64,000 nucleotides of DNA, taken from the NCBI RefSeq assembly GCF_014191305.1, contig NZ_JACHWJ010000005.1, positions 1-64,000 of the forward strand, given 5' to 3'. Source of the DNA: Pseudoclavibacter helvolus. Its GTDB lineage: Bacteria; Actinomycetota; Actinomycetes; Actinomycetales; Microbacteriaceae. Positions 51,372 through 60,142 of the stretch are shown one piece after another. Position 1 is the stretch's first letter. Each line of letters begins with the position of its first letter. Under the pieces are notes generated by a model, which did no database searches, had not been told where the DNA came from, and saw only the letters and a program-made list of their open reading frames with translations. Made by a program: the position numbers and the translations under genes.

Positions 51372-52520
51372 CTAGGCCTTCTTGGCTGCCAAGCGGCGCG
51401 CGACGAGCACGCCAGCGCCGGTCGCAAGCGCGAGGAGGCCGATGCCGGCTGCGCCGAAGACGTCCTCAGCACCCGTGGTGGCGAGCTCAGGCGTCTTGTG
51501 GCCCGTGTTCGTGCCCCCGTTGCCTGCAGGAGCTGCGGTCGCGGTGGGAGCCGTCGTCGCGCCAGGCGTCGCCTCGGCGACGAGGAACGTGAACGAAGCC
51601 GAGAGGCCACCCTCCTGCGAGAGCTGCACGGTGTACTCACCGAGGGGCAGCGGAACGCCCGACTGGTTGATGAGCTCACCCGAGTAGGTGCCGTCCTCGG
51701 CGACGACCGAGTCATCGGTCGGCTCGACCTCGACGGACGTGCCGTCGGGGTAGACAACCGTGATGTCGAGCGCGACGCCAGGCGTGAAGTGCTGAGCGAC
51801 GTAGGTGATGTTCTCCGTCGGGAGGAAGCTTCCGGCAGTTGCGTAGGCGACAGGCGCCTCAACCGTCGGAGTGGGGTCGACGGTCGGCGTCGGGGTGGCC
51901 GTCGCGAGTGCGGCGACGTTGAAGCCGAACGTGACGACGTTCTGAGCAGGCTGGCCGGCAGCGTCGTTGTAGTTCTGCGTGACGGTGACGGAGTAGTCCC
52001 CCTCAGGGAGGAGCCCGGTGCTGGTGATCTCGCCCGAGTACGTGCCCTCAGCGTCAGTCGTCCAGCTGTTGTCGGCAGCGGCGGGAACCGCCACGGCGCT
52101 GCCGTCAGGCAGCGTGAGCGTGATGCTCGAGAGCTTGGTGTTCGGCGCGAGGCCCGTGAGGACGTACGTGACGCCCTCGTCAGGCGTGAAGCTCGGCTTG
52201 GTGGCGGCACCCTCGGCCGCGGGCGCCTCTGCCGTCTCAGTGGGCTCAGCCGGCGTCGACTCGACGGGGGTCGACTCCTCGGCCGGGGTCGTCTCAGCGG
52301 GCGTCGTCTCAGCCGGCGTCGTCTCGGTGGGCGTCGTCGACTCGGACGGCGTGGCCGTTTCCGTGGCGACTGGCGTCGTCTCGGCGGGGCTCGTTGGGGG
52401 CGTGGTGGTCGCTGCGTAGGCAGGCGCAGCGGTCAGCACGGCGCCACTGGCGAGCACACCGAAAGCGATCGTGAGGGCAGAAGCGCACTTGCGCGACGAA
52501 GAAGAGAATGAGGAAGCCAT
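51372..52520 (-). CDS. LAxTG-anchored surface protein, Thr/Pro-rich (paralogue 1)
   Basis: A 382-aa secreted protein. The signal peptide ends near residue 37 (APAYAA). A Thr/Pro/Glu stalk (about 38-105) leads to two similar modules, TYVLTGLAPNTKL...GTYSGEI and TYVAQHFTPGVALDI...GTYSGEL, joined by a second stalk. The C-terminus has LATTG (346-350), a hydrophobic helix and a basic tail, a class E-type sortase signal. Its function may be adhesion or wall structure. A second paralogue follows upstream; no sortase gene is in the window. Confidence 0.88.
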   Translation of the reverse strand: MASSFSSSSRKCASALTIAFGVLASGAVLTAAPAYAATTTPPTSPAETTPVATETATPSESTTPTETTPAETTPAETTPAEESTPVESTPAEPTETAEAPAAEGAATKPSFTPDEGVTYVLTGLAPNTKLSSITLTLPDGSAVAVPAAADNSWTTDAEGTYSGEITSTGLLPEGDYSVTVTQNYNDAAGQPAQNVVTFGFNVAALATATPTPTVDPTPTVEAPVAYATAGSFLPTENITYVAQHFTPGVALDITVVYPDGTSVEVEPTDDSVVAEDGTYSGELINQSGVPLPLGEYTVQLSQEGGLSASFTFLVAEATPGATTAPTATAAPAGNGGTNTGHKTPELATTGAEDVFGAAGIGLLALATGAGVLVARRLAAKKA

Positions 52521-52598
52521 AACTAAAGAGTGGCCTGACTCACAGGTGATGTCCAGAAGATTACGGACGATCTCGACGGGCTATGCGTTCAGCACCCA

Positions 52599-52611
52599 GG
52601 GAGTGACTCCC
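52599..52611. promoter_or_regulatory. Palindrome upstream of the first LAxTG gene
   Basis: GGGAGTGACTCCC is a 13-bp palindrome, next to TATTTT (minus strand, 52617-52612), a possible -10. It may be an operator. The rest of 52521-52724 shows nothing else. Confidence 0.35.
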
Positions 52612-52724
52612 TAAAATACCTGATCCTGAGCGGATTTCCGCACAAAGTCTGGACCAGTTTTGACCGTGGGGAGTTCTACCCGGTCACGTGAGTATTCATA
52701 GAGATTCGGGCCGCAAGCGAAAGC

Positions 52725-52762
52725 GAGCGGGACCGAACACCTTTCGGTGTCCGGTCCCGCTC
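52725..52762 (-). terminator. Terminator of the second LAxTG protein gene
   Basis: 17-nt arms (GAGCGGGACCGAACACC and GGTGTCCGGTCCCGCTC, one mismatch) with a TTTC loop, 25 nt past the stop on the minus strand, followed there by a pyrimidine-rich GCTTTCGCTT. Confidence 0.85.
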
Positions 52763-52786
52763 ACTTCTCGCGTTACCTACGTTGTC

Positions 52787-54124
52787 CTAGCTCTCGCGAC
52801 GACGGCTCAGGAAACGAGCGCCAGTCACTACTGCGGCACCGAGGCCGAGCACCAGGAGGCCGATGCCTGCAGCACCGAACGCGTCCTCAGCGCCGGTGGT
52901 CGCCAGCGACTTGCTCTGCGCCTTGCCCTTGGTGTCGCTGCCGCCGCCGTTGCCAGCTGGCGCTGACGTGGTGCTTGGCGATGCATCGACGGTTGCCGGG
53001 GTCTCACCAGTGACCGCGAAGGACGTTGTTGCCGTCTGCTCTTCAGCGGGAGCGTCAGCCTCAAGCTCGACAGCCGCGGGCGACTCGGTCGTCGCCGTGA
53101 GCTCCGACTCCTCCTGGACGATCAGCGGAACAGCGCGGGCCGAGTCCGCGGCAGGCGCGTCGGTCTCCTCACCAGCCTCAGGGCTGATGGTGGTGAGCGT
53201 GATGCCGTAGTCGCCGACAGCCCAAGCCGCGTCGTACGTGATGATGCCCGCGTAGTTGCCGTCAGCATCCGGCGTGATCGGCTCGGCCGACTCGAACTCG
53301 GCGGAGGTGCCGTCAGGGAGCCGGAGCGTGAGCCCGAGCTCGACGCCTGGCGTAAAGCCCGTAGCGACGTACGTGATGCCCTCAGCGGCCTCTTCCTGCG
53401 TGTAGCTCACCTGCTCGGTCGCTACTGCGGGAGCTGCGACGGGCGCCTCGGTCTCGGTCGGCTCAGGCGTGGCCGTCTCGGTGGCGGTCGGCGTGACACT
53501 CGCCGTCTCGGTCGGCTCGAGCGTGGGCTCTTCGGTGAGCGTGGGCTCGGGCGTCTCGGTAGCCGTCTCAGTCGGCTCAGCCGTGGCCGTCTCGGTCTCT
53601 GTCGGCTCGGGAGTTGCGGTCTCCGTCGACGTCTCCGTCGGCTCAGGAGTTGTCGTCTCAGTCGGGGCGGGCGTTTCGGTTCCGGCGGGAGCGGCGGCGG
53701 CGAACGCGGTCGAAGCCTGCACATCGTCGGACTCGAAGAGCACAACCGAGTAGTCACCCTCGCTCCAAGCCTCGTCACTGGTCAGCTCAGCACTGACGAC
53801 TCCTGACTCGTCGACCTTGTGCGACTCGGTGCCCCAAGACCAGTTGGTCTGCCCCTCAGGGCCGACGACCTTGACGTAGACGAGGTTGCCCGGCGTGAAG
53901 CCGGAGCCAGTGACCGTGACACCTGGAGCGTCCGCGGCGATCGTGTCCTCAGAGACAGACGCGGAAGCGGCGCTCGTGTCTCCGTCGACACTCGCGTCTA
54001 CCTGGTCGCCGTTCGCAGCGAAAGAAGGCGCGGCCGTGACTGCAACCCCACCGGCGACGACGCCGAAGGCGATGACGAGGGCCGTGGTGCGAGCGCGGGC
54101 GCTCTTGAAGGTGTCGGAAAGCAT
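52787..54124 (-). CDS. LAxTG-anchored surface protein, Thr/Pro-rich (paralogue 2)
   Basis: A 445-aa secreted protein. The signal peptide ends at about residue 36 (APSFAA). Module 1 (VTGSGFTPGNLVYVKVVGPEG) is followed by a long Thr/Glu/Pro stalk of TETATPEPTE-type repeats (about 150-225), then module 2 (TYVATGFTPGVELGLTLRLPDG...YAGII). The LATTG sorting motif is at 407-411, with a hydrophobic tail ending in RRRES. It shares the module pattern and the LATTGAED C-terminus with the downstream gene, so the two are tandem duplicates. Confidence 0.88.
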   Translation of the reverse strand: MLSDTFKSARARTTALVIAFGVVAGGVAVTAAPSFAANGDQVDASVDGDTSAASASVSEDTIAADAPGVTVTGSGFTPGNLVYVKVVGPEGQTNWSWGTESHKVDESGVVSAELTSDEAWSEGDYSVVLFESDDVQASTAFAAAAPAGTETPAPTETTTPEPTETSTETATPEPTETETATAEPTETATETPEPTLTEEPTLEPTETASVTPTATETATPEPTETEAPVAAPAVATEQVSYTQEEAAEGITYVATGFTPGVELGLTLRLPDGTSAEFESAEPITPDADGNYAGIITYDAAWAVGDYGITLTTISPEAGEETDAPAADSARAVPLIVQEESELTATTESPAAVELEADAPAEEQTATTSFAVTGETPATVDASPSTTSAPAGNGGGSDTKGKAQSKSLATTGAEDAFGAAGIGLLVLGLGAAVVTGARFLSRRRES

Positions 54125-54280
54125 GAGGGGACGCTAACACGGCGGATTATTGTCCGTCGAGGCCGAAATAGGGTCAAGCGACACGCGGAAAGTTTCGATT
54201 CCCGGTCGACACACCAGTCACATTGGTCACACTGACCTCAGGAATCGCATCTTCAACAGGGATTTTCTGGAGAAACGGAA

Positions 54281-54317
54281 CGAGGCACCGCATCCGGAAA
54301 CCGGATGCGATGCCTCG
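54281..54317 (-). terminator. Hairpin downstream of rplJ-rplL
   Basis: CGAGGCACCGCATCCGG and CCGGATGCGATGCCTCG pair with one mismatch around an AAA loop, 58 nt past the rplL stop on the minus strand, followed by TTCCGTTTCT. It probably ends the rplJL transcript. Confidence 0.7.
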
Positions 54318-54374
54318 CGAAAAAAAGTTCCTTCGGCGTGTCGGAACACGCCGCGCAGAACCGCTGCGGGATGA

Positions 54375-54758
54375 CTACTTGACGGTCACCGAAGCGCCGG
54401 CAGCCTCGAGGGCTTCCTTTGCCTTGTCAGCAGCTTCCTTGTTGACGCCCTCAAGGACGGGCTTCGGAGCGCCGTCGACGAGTGCCTTCGCCTCACCGAG
54501 ACCGAGGCTCGTGAGTGCGCGCACCTCCTTGATGACCTGGATCTTCTTGTCGCCAGCACCCTCGAGGATGACGTCGAACTCCGTCTTCTCCTCCTCTTCA
54601 GGTGCGTCAGCTGCTGCAGCAGCAACGCCTGCAACTGCAACGGGAGCAGCAGCGGTGACCTCGAAGGTCTCCTCGAACGCCTTGACGAACTCGGAGAGCT
54701 CGATGAGCGTGAGCTCCTTGAATGCTGCGATGAGCTCGTCAGTCGTGAGCTTTGCCAT
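54375..54758 (-). CDS. rplL: 50S ribosomal protein L7/L12
   Basis: A 127-aa stalk protein. It has an N-terminal dimerisation domain ([30 protein letters not shown]), an Ala/Val hinge and a C-terminal GTPase-factor-binding domain with [24 protein letters not shown]. It is the second gene of the rplJL operon, 45 nt after rplJ, with GGAG upstream. Confidence 0.97.
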   Translation of the reverse strand: MAKLTTDELIAAFKELTLIELSEFVKAFEETFEVTAAAPVAVAGVAAAAADAPEEEEKTEFDVILEGAGDKKIQVIKEVRALTSLGLGEAKALVDGAPKPVLEGVNKEAADKAKEALEAAGASVTVK

Positions 54759-54803
54759 GTGTTTTCTCCTTGTGTGTTGTTCTAGCCGCGAGATCCCGTA
54801 GGA

Positions 54804-55319
54804 CTAGTTCGCGGACTCCTGCTTTTCGCGCAATGCCTCGACCGTGCGAACAGCCTTGGCTGCAGGCGCGGTGAACAGGTATGCGGCACCGAACAGCGAG
54901 GCCTTGAAGGCGCCGGCAAGCTTGCCGAGCAGAACTTCGCGGGACTCGAGGTCGGCGAGCTTGTTGACCTCTTCTGCACTGAGAGCGTTTCCGTCGAAGA
55001 AACCGCCCTTCAGAACCAGCTGAGGGTTGTCCTTGGCGAAGGTACGAAGACTCTTCGCGACTGCGACGGGGTCGCCGTGCACGAACGCGATTGCGCTCGG
55101 TCCGGTCAGCTCGTCGTCGAACGCGGTGATTCCGGCGTTGTTCGCCGCAATCTTCGTCAGCGTGTTCTTCACCACGGCGTAGCTTGCGTGCTCACCAATC
55201 GTGCGACGCAGCGTCTTGAGCTGCGCAACAGTGAGACCGCGGTACTCAGTCAGCAGGACGGCGGTCGAGTTCTGGAACAAGTCCTGAAGCTCGGCAACAG
55301 TTGCTTCCTTGGTCGCCAT
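54804..55319 (-). CDS. rplJ: 50S ribosomal protein L10
   Basis: A 171-aa stalk base protein that binds 23S rRNA and L12 dimers. It has the conserved [32 protein letters not shown] and a C-terminal helix for L12. It has a GAGGAG ribosome site. The 224-nt leader upstream carries a terminator-like hairpin, which suggests autoregulation by L10, as known for other bacteria. Confidence 0.97.
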   Translation of the reverse strand: MATKEATVAELQDLFQNSTAVLLTEYRGLTVAQLKTLRRTIGEHASYAVVKNTLTKIAANNAGITAFDDELTGPSAIAFVHGDPVAVAKSLRTFAKDNPQLVLKGGFFDGNALSAEEVNKLADLESREVLLGKLAGAFKASLFGAAYLFTAPAAKAVRTVEALREKQESAN

Positions 55320-55543
55320 GGCACTCCTCTCTCTCTTGCACGTGAACCACGTTTGTCATTCACGCACCGCAGGCGCATCTTCGATGCACAACACACAAAA
55401 AAGCTCCGGTCGCAGGTGGACCGGAGCTGAGAGGATGCGCTTGCGCGCAGAGCAGATCTGCTTCGTTCACCTGCGCGGGGCGTTCTTGCGAACCTTCGTT
55501 CGTGTACGTTCTCACGCACAACGAAGACCTGCGGTCTTGGGCT
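55320..55543 (-). promoter_or_regulatory. rplJ-rplL 5' leader with putative attenuator
   Basis: The predicted transcript starts near 55543 and has a leader of about 224 nt with no long reading frame. It contains an intrinsic terminator hairpin 74 nt before rplJ. Upstream, CGCAGGTG (minus strand; 55475-55468) can pair with CACCTGCG (55418-55411) in the terminator's loop and stem, giving an alternative fold. This is the arrangement expected for L10-controlled transcription attenuation; the binding itself is inferred. Confidence 0.6.
55397..55428 (-). terminator. Attenuator terminator in the rplJ leader
   Basis: On the minus strand AGCTCCGGTC and GACCGGAGCT form a 10-bp perfect stem with a 7-nt loop followed by TTTTTT. 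Only the rplJ promoter lies between it and the LysR gene, so it may serve both as LysR terminator and as leader attenuator. Confidence 0.8.
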
Positions 55544-55549
55544 TCCGAA

Positions 55550-55578
55550 AGCGTACCTCCTCGCACGGGTTTCGTCAA
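55550..55578 (-). promoter_or_regulatory. Promoter of rplJ-rplL
   Basis: Minus strand: TTGACG (55578-55573) and TACGCT (55555-55550) at the ideal 17-nt spacing. It lies between the end of the LysR gene and the leader. Confidence 0.8.
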
Positions 55579-55597
55579 CGCGAGGCGAACGCTCCCT

Positions 55598-56479
55598 TCA
55601 GCGCGAGTCGCGGAGGCTGTCGATGAGGAGGCCTGTGCTCGGGTGCGGGCGCTGGCCCTCGACGGCGTAGAGCTCGGTGCTGGGCGAGCCGAGGAGCGGG
55701 CGCGTGACAACGCCGGGCATGTGGAATCGGGCAACGGAGGCGGGCAAGATCGACGCCCCGACCCCTGCCGAGACGAGGCCGAGCACCGTCTCCTGGTGGA
55801 TGACGCTCTGCACGATTCGCGGGACGGCCTGGGCTCCGCCAAGCCACGACATGACAGCGGAGACGAATCCGGGCATGAGCTCGAACGGGAACAGCACGAC
55901 GTCCTTGCTGTGGAAGCCCAACGGCGTGACGGTCGACTCGGCAGCCAGTGGGTCGTTCGCCGGCAGCACCGCCACGAGGTCCTCGCTCTCCAGCAACGTC
56001 GCCCGCAGGCCGGGCACCGCGAGAGGGTCGCGGAGGATCCCGACGTCGAGCTCCCCCTCGAGGAGGAGGGTGATCTGCTCGGCGCTCGTGAGCGATCGCG
56101 GCTCGAGGCGGATGCGCGGCCTGAGTTCCTGGAATGCCTGCAGGCCTCGGGGCAGCACGCTGTAGCTCGCCGAGCTCACGAACCCGATGCGCACCCTTCC
56201 GGAAACCCCGGCAGCCACGTCGCCGAGGTCAGCGACGGCGGCATCGAGGTCGTCGAGCACGGCACCGGCTCGTTGGCGGAACATGCGACCTGCGGCGGTG
56301 AGCGAGACGCTCCGCGTCGTGCGCTCGAAGAGCTCGACGCCGAGCTCTGCCTCGAGCTTGCGCACTGCGACCGTGAGCGGCGGCTGCGTCATGTGCAGGC
56401 GTTCGGCCGCGCGGCCGAAGTGCAGCTCGTCCGCGACGGCGACGAAGTACCTCAACTGACGAAGCTCCATGACATCCAT
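55598..56479 (-). CDS. LysR family regulator of the amine oxidase operon
   Basis: A 293-aa LysR-type regulator: HTH at residues 5-64 (LRQLRYFVAVADELHFGRAAERLHMTQPPLT), then an effector domain of the CbnR/BenM type. It is divergent from the FAD oxidase and amidohydrolase genes, so probably their activator. The start could be the ATG at 56479 (GATAGT is 8 nt upstream) or at 56470, which gives the more usual MELRQLRYF. Confidence 0.85.
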   Translation of the reverse strand: MDVMELRQLRYFVAVADELHFGRAAERLHMTQPPLTVAVRKLEAELGVELFERTTRSVSLTAAGRMFRQRAGAVLDDLDAAVADLGDVAAGVSGRVRIGFVSSASYSVLPRGLQAFQELRPRIRLEPRSLTSAEQITLLLEGELDVGILRDPLAVPGLRATLLESEDLVAVLPANDPLAAESTVTPLGFHSKDVVLFPFELMPGFVSAVMSWLGGAQAVPRIVQSVIHQETVLGLVSAGVGASILPASVARFHMPGVVTRPLLGSPSTELYAVEGQRPHPSTGLLIDSLRDSR

Positions 56480-56581
56480 TCGCGATGACTATCAATATGA
56501 CTTCAAATGATATTGGACGCGCACCACTTGTTCTGGCGTAATCGAGGCAGGCACCACTCGACCGACCTTCAGGGAGCGGAC

Positions 56582-57733
56582 ATGACCGACACCATCGTCA
56601 TCGGTGCGGGACTCGCGGGCGCTTCGGCAGCCTGGCACCTCGCCGAGCGCGGCCACCACGTGACGGTGCTCGAGCGCACGACCCCGGCCAACGAGCACGG
56701 CAGCTCGCACGGCTCGGCCCGCATCTTCCGCTACGCCTATCCCGAGCAGGTCTACACAGACCTCGTCGTCCGATCGAAAGCGGGCTGGGACGAACTCCAA
56801 CGCGTGAGCGGAAGCCAGCTCATCCGGTCGACCGGCGCTCTCGACCACGGCGACATCCGAAACCCCACTGCGCTCGCGAGAGTGTTGGAAGCAGCTGGCG
56901 TCGAGCACGAACTCCTCTCTGCCGCGGCGGCGCAGGAGCGCTGGCCCCAATTCAGATTCGAGACGGACGTGCTCTGGCACCCGGGCGCCGGAGTGCTCGA
57001 TGCCGGCGGAACCGTCAACGCGATGCTTGCCACCGCATCCGCGACCGGCAGGCTCGACCTGCGAACGTCCTGGCCCGTCGCCCGTGTCGACCGGAGCGGC
57101 AGCGGCTACCTCGTGCACTCAGCCACGGGCGAGACGGCAGAAGCGGACGGCATCGTCGTCGCGGCAGGCGGCTGGCTCCCGGCCCTCCTCGGCGAGCTCT
57201 CGCTCCCGAGCGCGTTCCTCGCGCAGTTCCCCGAGCTCGAGGTTCGGCAAGAGCAGGCATTCCACTTCCCCTACCTCGACCCAGGCGATGCCGGGGCTGA
57301 CGCCGACCCGTGGCCCACCTTCATCTCCAAGTCACACAAACTGCAGACCTACGGCCTGCCGGGCGGCCGCGACGCAGACTGGCGCGGGCAGAAGGTCGCG
57401 CAGTTCAACGGCGGCAAGCTCATCGACTCGGCACTCCAGCAGGACGGGGTTGTGGATGCGGCGAACCGGCGCGCACTCATCGCCTATGCCGAGGAATTCC
57501 TCCCCGGCGTTGTGCCGGAGCCGTACGCGGAGACGACGTGCCTCTTCACGACGACGCCGACGGAGGACTTCGTGATCGACCGCGTCGACAACCTTGTTGT
57601 GCTGTCGGCCTGCTCAGGTCACGGTGGGAAGTTCGCGCCGCTGCTCGGGGAACTCGCGGCAGACCTGATCACCGGCTCCGGCTCGGTGCCGGACGAGTTC
57701 CGCGTCGGCGCGGAGACTGGAGCCACAGCATGA
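56582..57733 (+). CDS. FAD-dependent amine oxidase (sarcosine/N-methyltryptophan oxidase-like)
   Basis: A 383-aa DAO/MSOX-type flavoprotein with the Rossmann FAD site IVIGAGLAGASAAWHL, GSSHGSARIFRYAYPE (substrate and flavin contacts), VVAAGGWLP and C-terminal CLFTTTPTEDFVIDR...SACSGHGGKFAPLLGELAADL. It oxidises the C-N bond of a secondary or N-methyl amine. The start at 56582 has GGGAG upstream; the longer frame is not used. Coupled by ATGA to an N-carbamoylase-type hydrolase. Confidence 0.87.
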   Translation: MTDTIVIGAGLAGASAAWHLAERGHHVTVLERTTPANEHGSSHGSARIFRYAYPEQVYTDLVVRSKAGWDELQRVSGSQLIRSTGALDHGDIRNPTALARVLEAAGVEHELLSAAAAQERWPQFRFETDVLWHPGAGVLDAGGTVNAMLATASATGRLDLRTSWPVARVDRSGSGYLVHSATGETAEADGIVVAAGGWLPALLGELSLPSAFLAQFPELEVRQEQAFHFPYLDPGDAGADADPWPTFISKSHKLQTYGLPGGRDADWRGQKVAQFNGGKLIDSALQQDGVVDAANRRALIAYAEEFLPGVVPEPYAETTCLFTTTPTEDFVIDRVDNLVVLSACSGHGGKFAPLLGELAADLITGSGSVPDEFRVGAETGATA

Positions 57734-58980
57734 GCACCCCGACGCCCAACTCCGCTCGGCCGACCTCCGTGTCTTCGCTCATGCGCGAGATCGAGCACCT
57801 GGGCCGCGACCTCACGCGCGGCGGCTACAGCAGGCCCGTGTATTCACATCCCGAACTCGAGCTCCGCGAATGGTTCCTCGCGGCAGCCGAGGCGCGCGGG
57901 CTCGATGTCGAGGTCGACCCCAACGGCATCATCTGGGCCTGGTGGGACCGCGCGGACGGCGACCGCACCGGCGCGCTCATCACGGGCAGCCACCTGGACT
58001 CAGTACCAGGCGGCGGCGCGTTCGACGGGCCGCTCGGCGTGACTGCCGCGCTCGCCGCCGTCGACCTGCTTCGCAGCGAGGGCCAAAAGCCGAGTGTCGC
58101 CGTGGCGATCGCGGTCTTCCCCGAAGAGGAGGGGTCTCGCTTCGGCGTCGCCTGCCTCGGGTCCAGGCTCCTCACCGGGGCGATCGACCCCGACAGAGCT
58201 CGGTCGCTGCGGGATGCGAACGGTACGAGCTTCGCGGAGGCCTCGGCCGCCGCCGGCTTCGACCCGAGACACCTCGGTGTCGATCCCGCACGTGTCGCGC
58301 AGTTCGGCGCCTTCATCGAACTGCACGTCGAGCAGGGGCGCGGTCTCATCGATCTCGCCGGCCCCGTGGCGATCGGCTCCTCGATCCTTGGCCACGGCCG
58401 CTGGCGTGTGAGCTTCACGGGCCAGGGCAATCACGCCGGCACGACCCTCATGGCCGACCGGCGCGATCCGATGGTCGCCGCTGCTCGGCTCGTCATCGGC
58501 ATCGAGGAAATCGCGCGATCCGTGCCGGGAGCCCGCGCCACCGTCGGCCGGCTCGAGCCGGTGCCTGGAGGGACGAATGTCATCGCATCCCGGGTCGACG
58601 CGTGGCTCGACGTCCGCCACCCCGACGACGAGGTGACCGCCGCGATCGTCGAGCGCATCCGTGGGCGGGCGACCGAGGTCGCGGCCGACCAGGGCTGCGA
58701 GGCGGTCCTCGTGGAGGAGTCGCTTTCGCCGACGGTGTCCTTCGACCAGCAGCTCCGCGACACGATCCAGCTCGCACTCCCGGACGCTCCCGTGCTCGAC
58801 ACGGGGGCGGGTCACGACGCCGGCGTGCTCGCCGCGCACCTGCCAACCGCCATGCTCTTCATCCGGAACCCGAGCGGCATCTCGCACTCCCCCGAGGAAT
58901 ACGTCGAAGACGTGGATGCTGACCACGGGGCACGCGCGCTCGCCATGGCGATCATGGCCGTCGGGGCGGTCGGGGCCTGA
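57730..58980 (+). CDS. M20 amidase: N-carbamoyl-L-amino acid hydrolase / allantoate amidohydrolase family
   Basis: A 416-aa zinc peptidase-fold hydrolase. Metal and catalytic motifs are GSHLDSVPGGGAFDGPLG, PEEEGSRF, FIELHVEQGRGL, FTGQGNHAGTTLM and the late SGISHSPEEYVE. The family removes carbamoyl groups from N-carbamoyl amino acids or splits ureido compounds. The ATG overlaps the amine oxidase stop (ATGA), so both act in one pathway. A hydantoin, creatinine-like or ureide degradation route would fit. Substrate not determinable. Confidence 0.88.
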   Translation: MSTPTPNSARPTSVSSLMREIEHLGRDLTRGGYSRPVYSHPELELREWFLAAAEARGLDVEVDPNGIIWAWWDRADGDRTGALITGSHLDSVPGGGAFDGPLGVTAALAAVDLLRSEGQKPSVAVAIAVFPEEEGSRFGVACLGSRLLTGAIDPDRARSLRDANGTSFAEASAAAGFDPRHLGVDPARVAQFGAFIELHVEQGRGLIDLAGPVAIGSSILGHGRWRVSFTGQGNHAGTTLMADRRDPMVAAARLVIGIEEIARSVPGARATVGRLEPVPGGTNVIASRVDAWLDVRHPDDEVTAAIVERIRGRATEVAADQGCEAVLVEESLSPTVSFDQQLRDTIQLALPDAPVLDTGAGHDAGVLAAHLPTAMLFIRNPSGISHSPEEYVEDVDADHGARALAMAIMAVGAVGA

Positions 58981-59057
58981 ACCCAGCAGATTCTTTCGGC
59001 ACATCGGCGCTTGGTACCCGCAGTGTCGGTGGTGTGGGAAAGAATAGGTGGATGGTC

Positions 59058-60080
59058 ATGTTCCGCCCGAGCCACGACGTCGATGAGACGTCCTGGTTCG
59101 GCGAACCCCAGCCGGCGCCCAAGTCGCGTCGACGCGACCGCGATATCTACGGCCCGGCCGCGCTCATGGATTACGCATCCGCGCCCGCGCCCGTTCGTCA
59201 GGAGCATCCGCTGACGACCGGCGCCGGGCCAGTGCCCCAGGAGGAAGCGCTGCCGCGCTTCTGCACATCGGAGACTCGGCCCGCCTCAGCGACAACTCCA
59301 CTCTCGGCCAGCGAAGTCGGCGTCTGGCGCGCGCACGGCCCCGCGGCGGAGACCTCCGCGATCGAGCTGCCCGCGACCCCCGAGGTCGAAGCCATGAGCG
59401 CGCATCTGCTCCGTGTGCTTGCCGACTCCAACGACCGCGCTGCGTGGCTCAAGGCTCGCGCCGACGGCGTCACCGCAACCGACGCGGCGCGCCTCGCGAC
59501 CCCGGCTTCCGTGAAGCAGGTCGTCAAAGACAAGGTCATGGGCAACTCGTTCAGCGGCAACGCCTACACCGACTTCGGCCGGCAGCGAGAACCCGAGATC
59601 GCCAGGTGGGTCATGGAGCGCCACGGCATCCCGGCGAGCGGCCTCCTCTTCCATGCCGAGGCGTCGATGAGCCACCTCGCAACCCCCGATGGCCTGCACT
59701 GCGACGAGGAGGGCCGCATCCTCCTCGCTGAGATCAAGACCACCAACAAGGTGTGGAAGCGCATCCCCCGTTCGTACATGCGCCAGATCTGGTGGCAGCA
59801 GTACGTGCTCGGCGCCGAGCGCACCCTCATGGTGTGGGAGCGGCACCAGGACTTCATCGTCGTCGACCGCGAGCCGAAGTTCGTGTGGATCGACCGCGAC
59901 GAGGCAGAGATCGCCAAACTCGTGACACTCGCGAACGAGGTGCTCAAGGACGTCGAGAAGTACCGGGGCGAGTTCGCTCAGTACTCCACCGGCAATGCAG
60001 GGCCCTTCCAGGGATACGGGAACACGCACAGCAGCAGCGACTACACGCAGTCGTTCTACGACGCCGAGACCTACGCGTAA
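59058..60080 (+). CDS. YqaJ-family nuclease (chromosomal)
   Basis: A 340-aa protein with a PD-(D/E)xK nuclease core: GRQREPEIARWVMERHG, ATPDGLHCDEEGRILLAEIKTT (the D...ExK motif) and QIWWQQYVLGAERT. This is the YqaJ viral recombinase-type exonuclease family. The N-terminal 110 residues are low-complexity. The ATG at 59058 has AGGTGG 6 nt upstream; a GTG at 59034 is less likely. No phage genes flank it. Probably a house DNA-processing exonuclease; role inferred. Confidence 0.82.
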   Translation: MFRPSHDVDETSWFGEPQPAPKSRRRDRDIYGPAALMDYASAPAPVRQEHPLTTGAGPVPQEEALPRFCTSETRPASATTPLSASEVGVWRAHGPAAETSAIELPATPEVEAMSAHLLRVLADSNDRAAWLKARADGVTATDAARLATPASVKQVVKDKVMGNSFSGNAYTDFGRQREPEIARWVMERHGIPASGLLFHAEASMSHLATPDGLHCDEEGRILLAEIKTTNKVWKRIPRSYMRQIWWQQYVLGAERTLMVWERHQDFIVVDREPKFVWIDRDEAEIAKLVTLANEVLKDVEKYRGEFAQYSTGNAGPFQGYGNTHSSSDYTQSFYDAETYA

Positions 60081-60142
60081 GACCCGGACTCGTTGCTCCC
60101 CCTCATGGGAACGCCGCCCGCGTTCGGGGGACAATGGCCCGT

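Noticed and set aside
59058-60080. YqaJ gene as evidence of a prophage
   Set aside because: No integrase, terminase, capsid or lysis genes, and no attachment repeats near it; flanks are ordinary metabolic genes.
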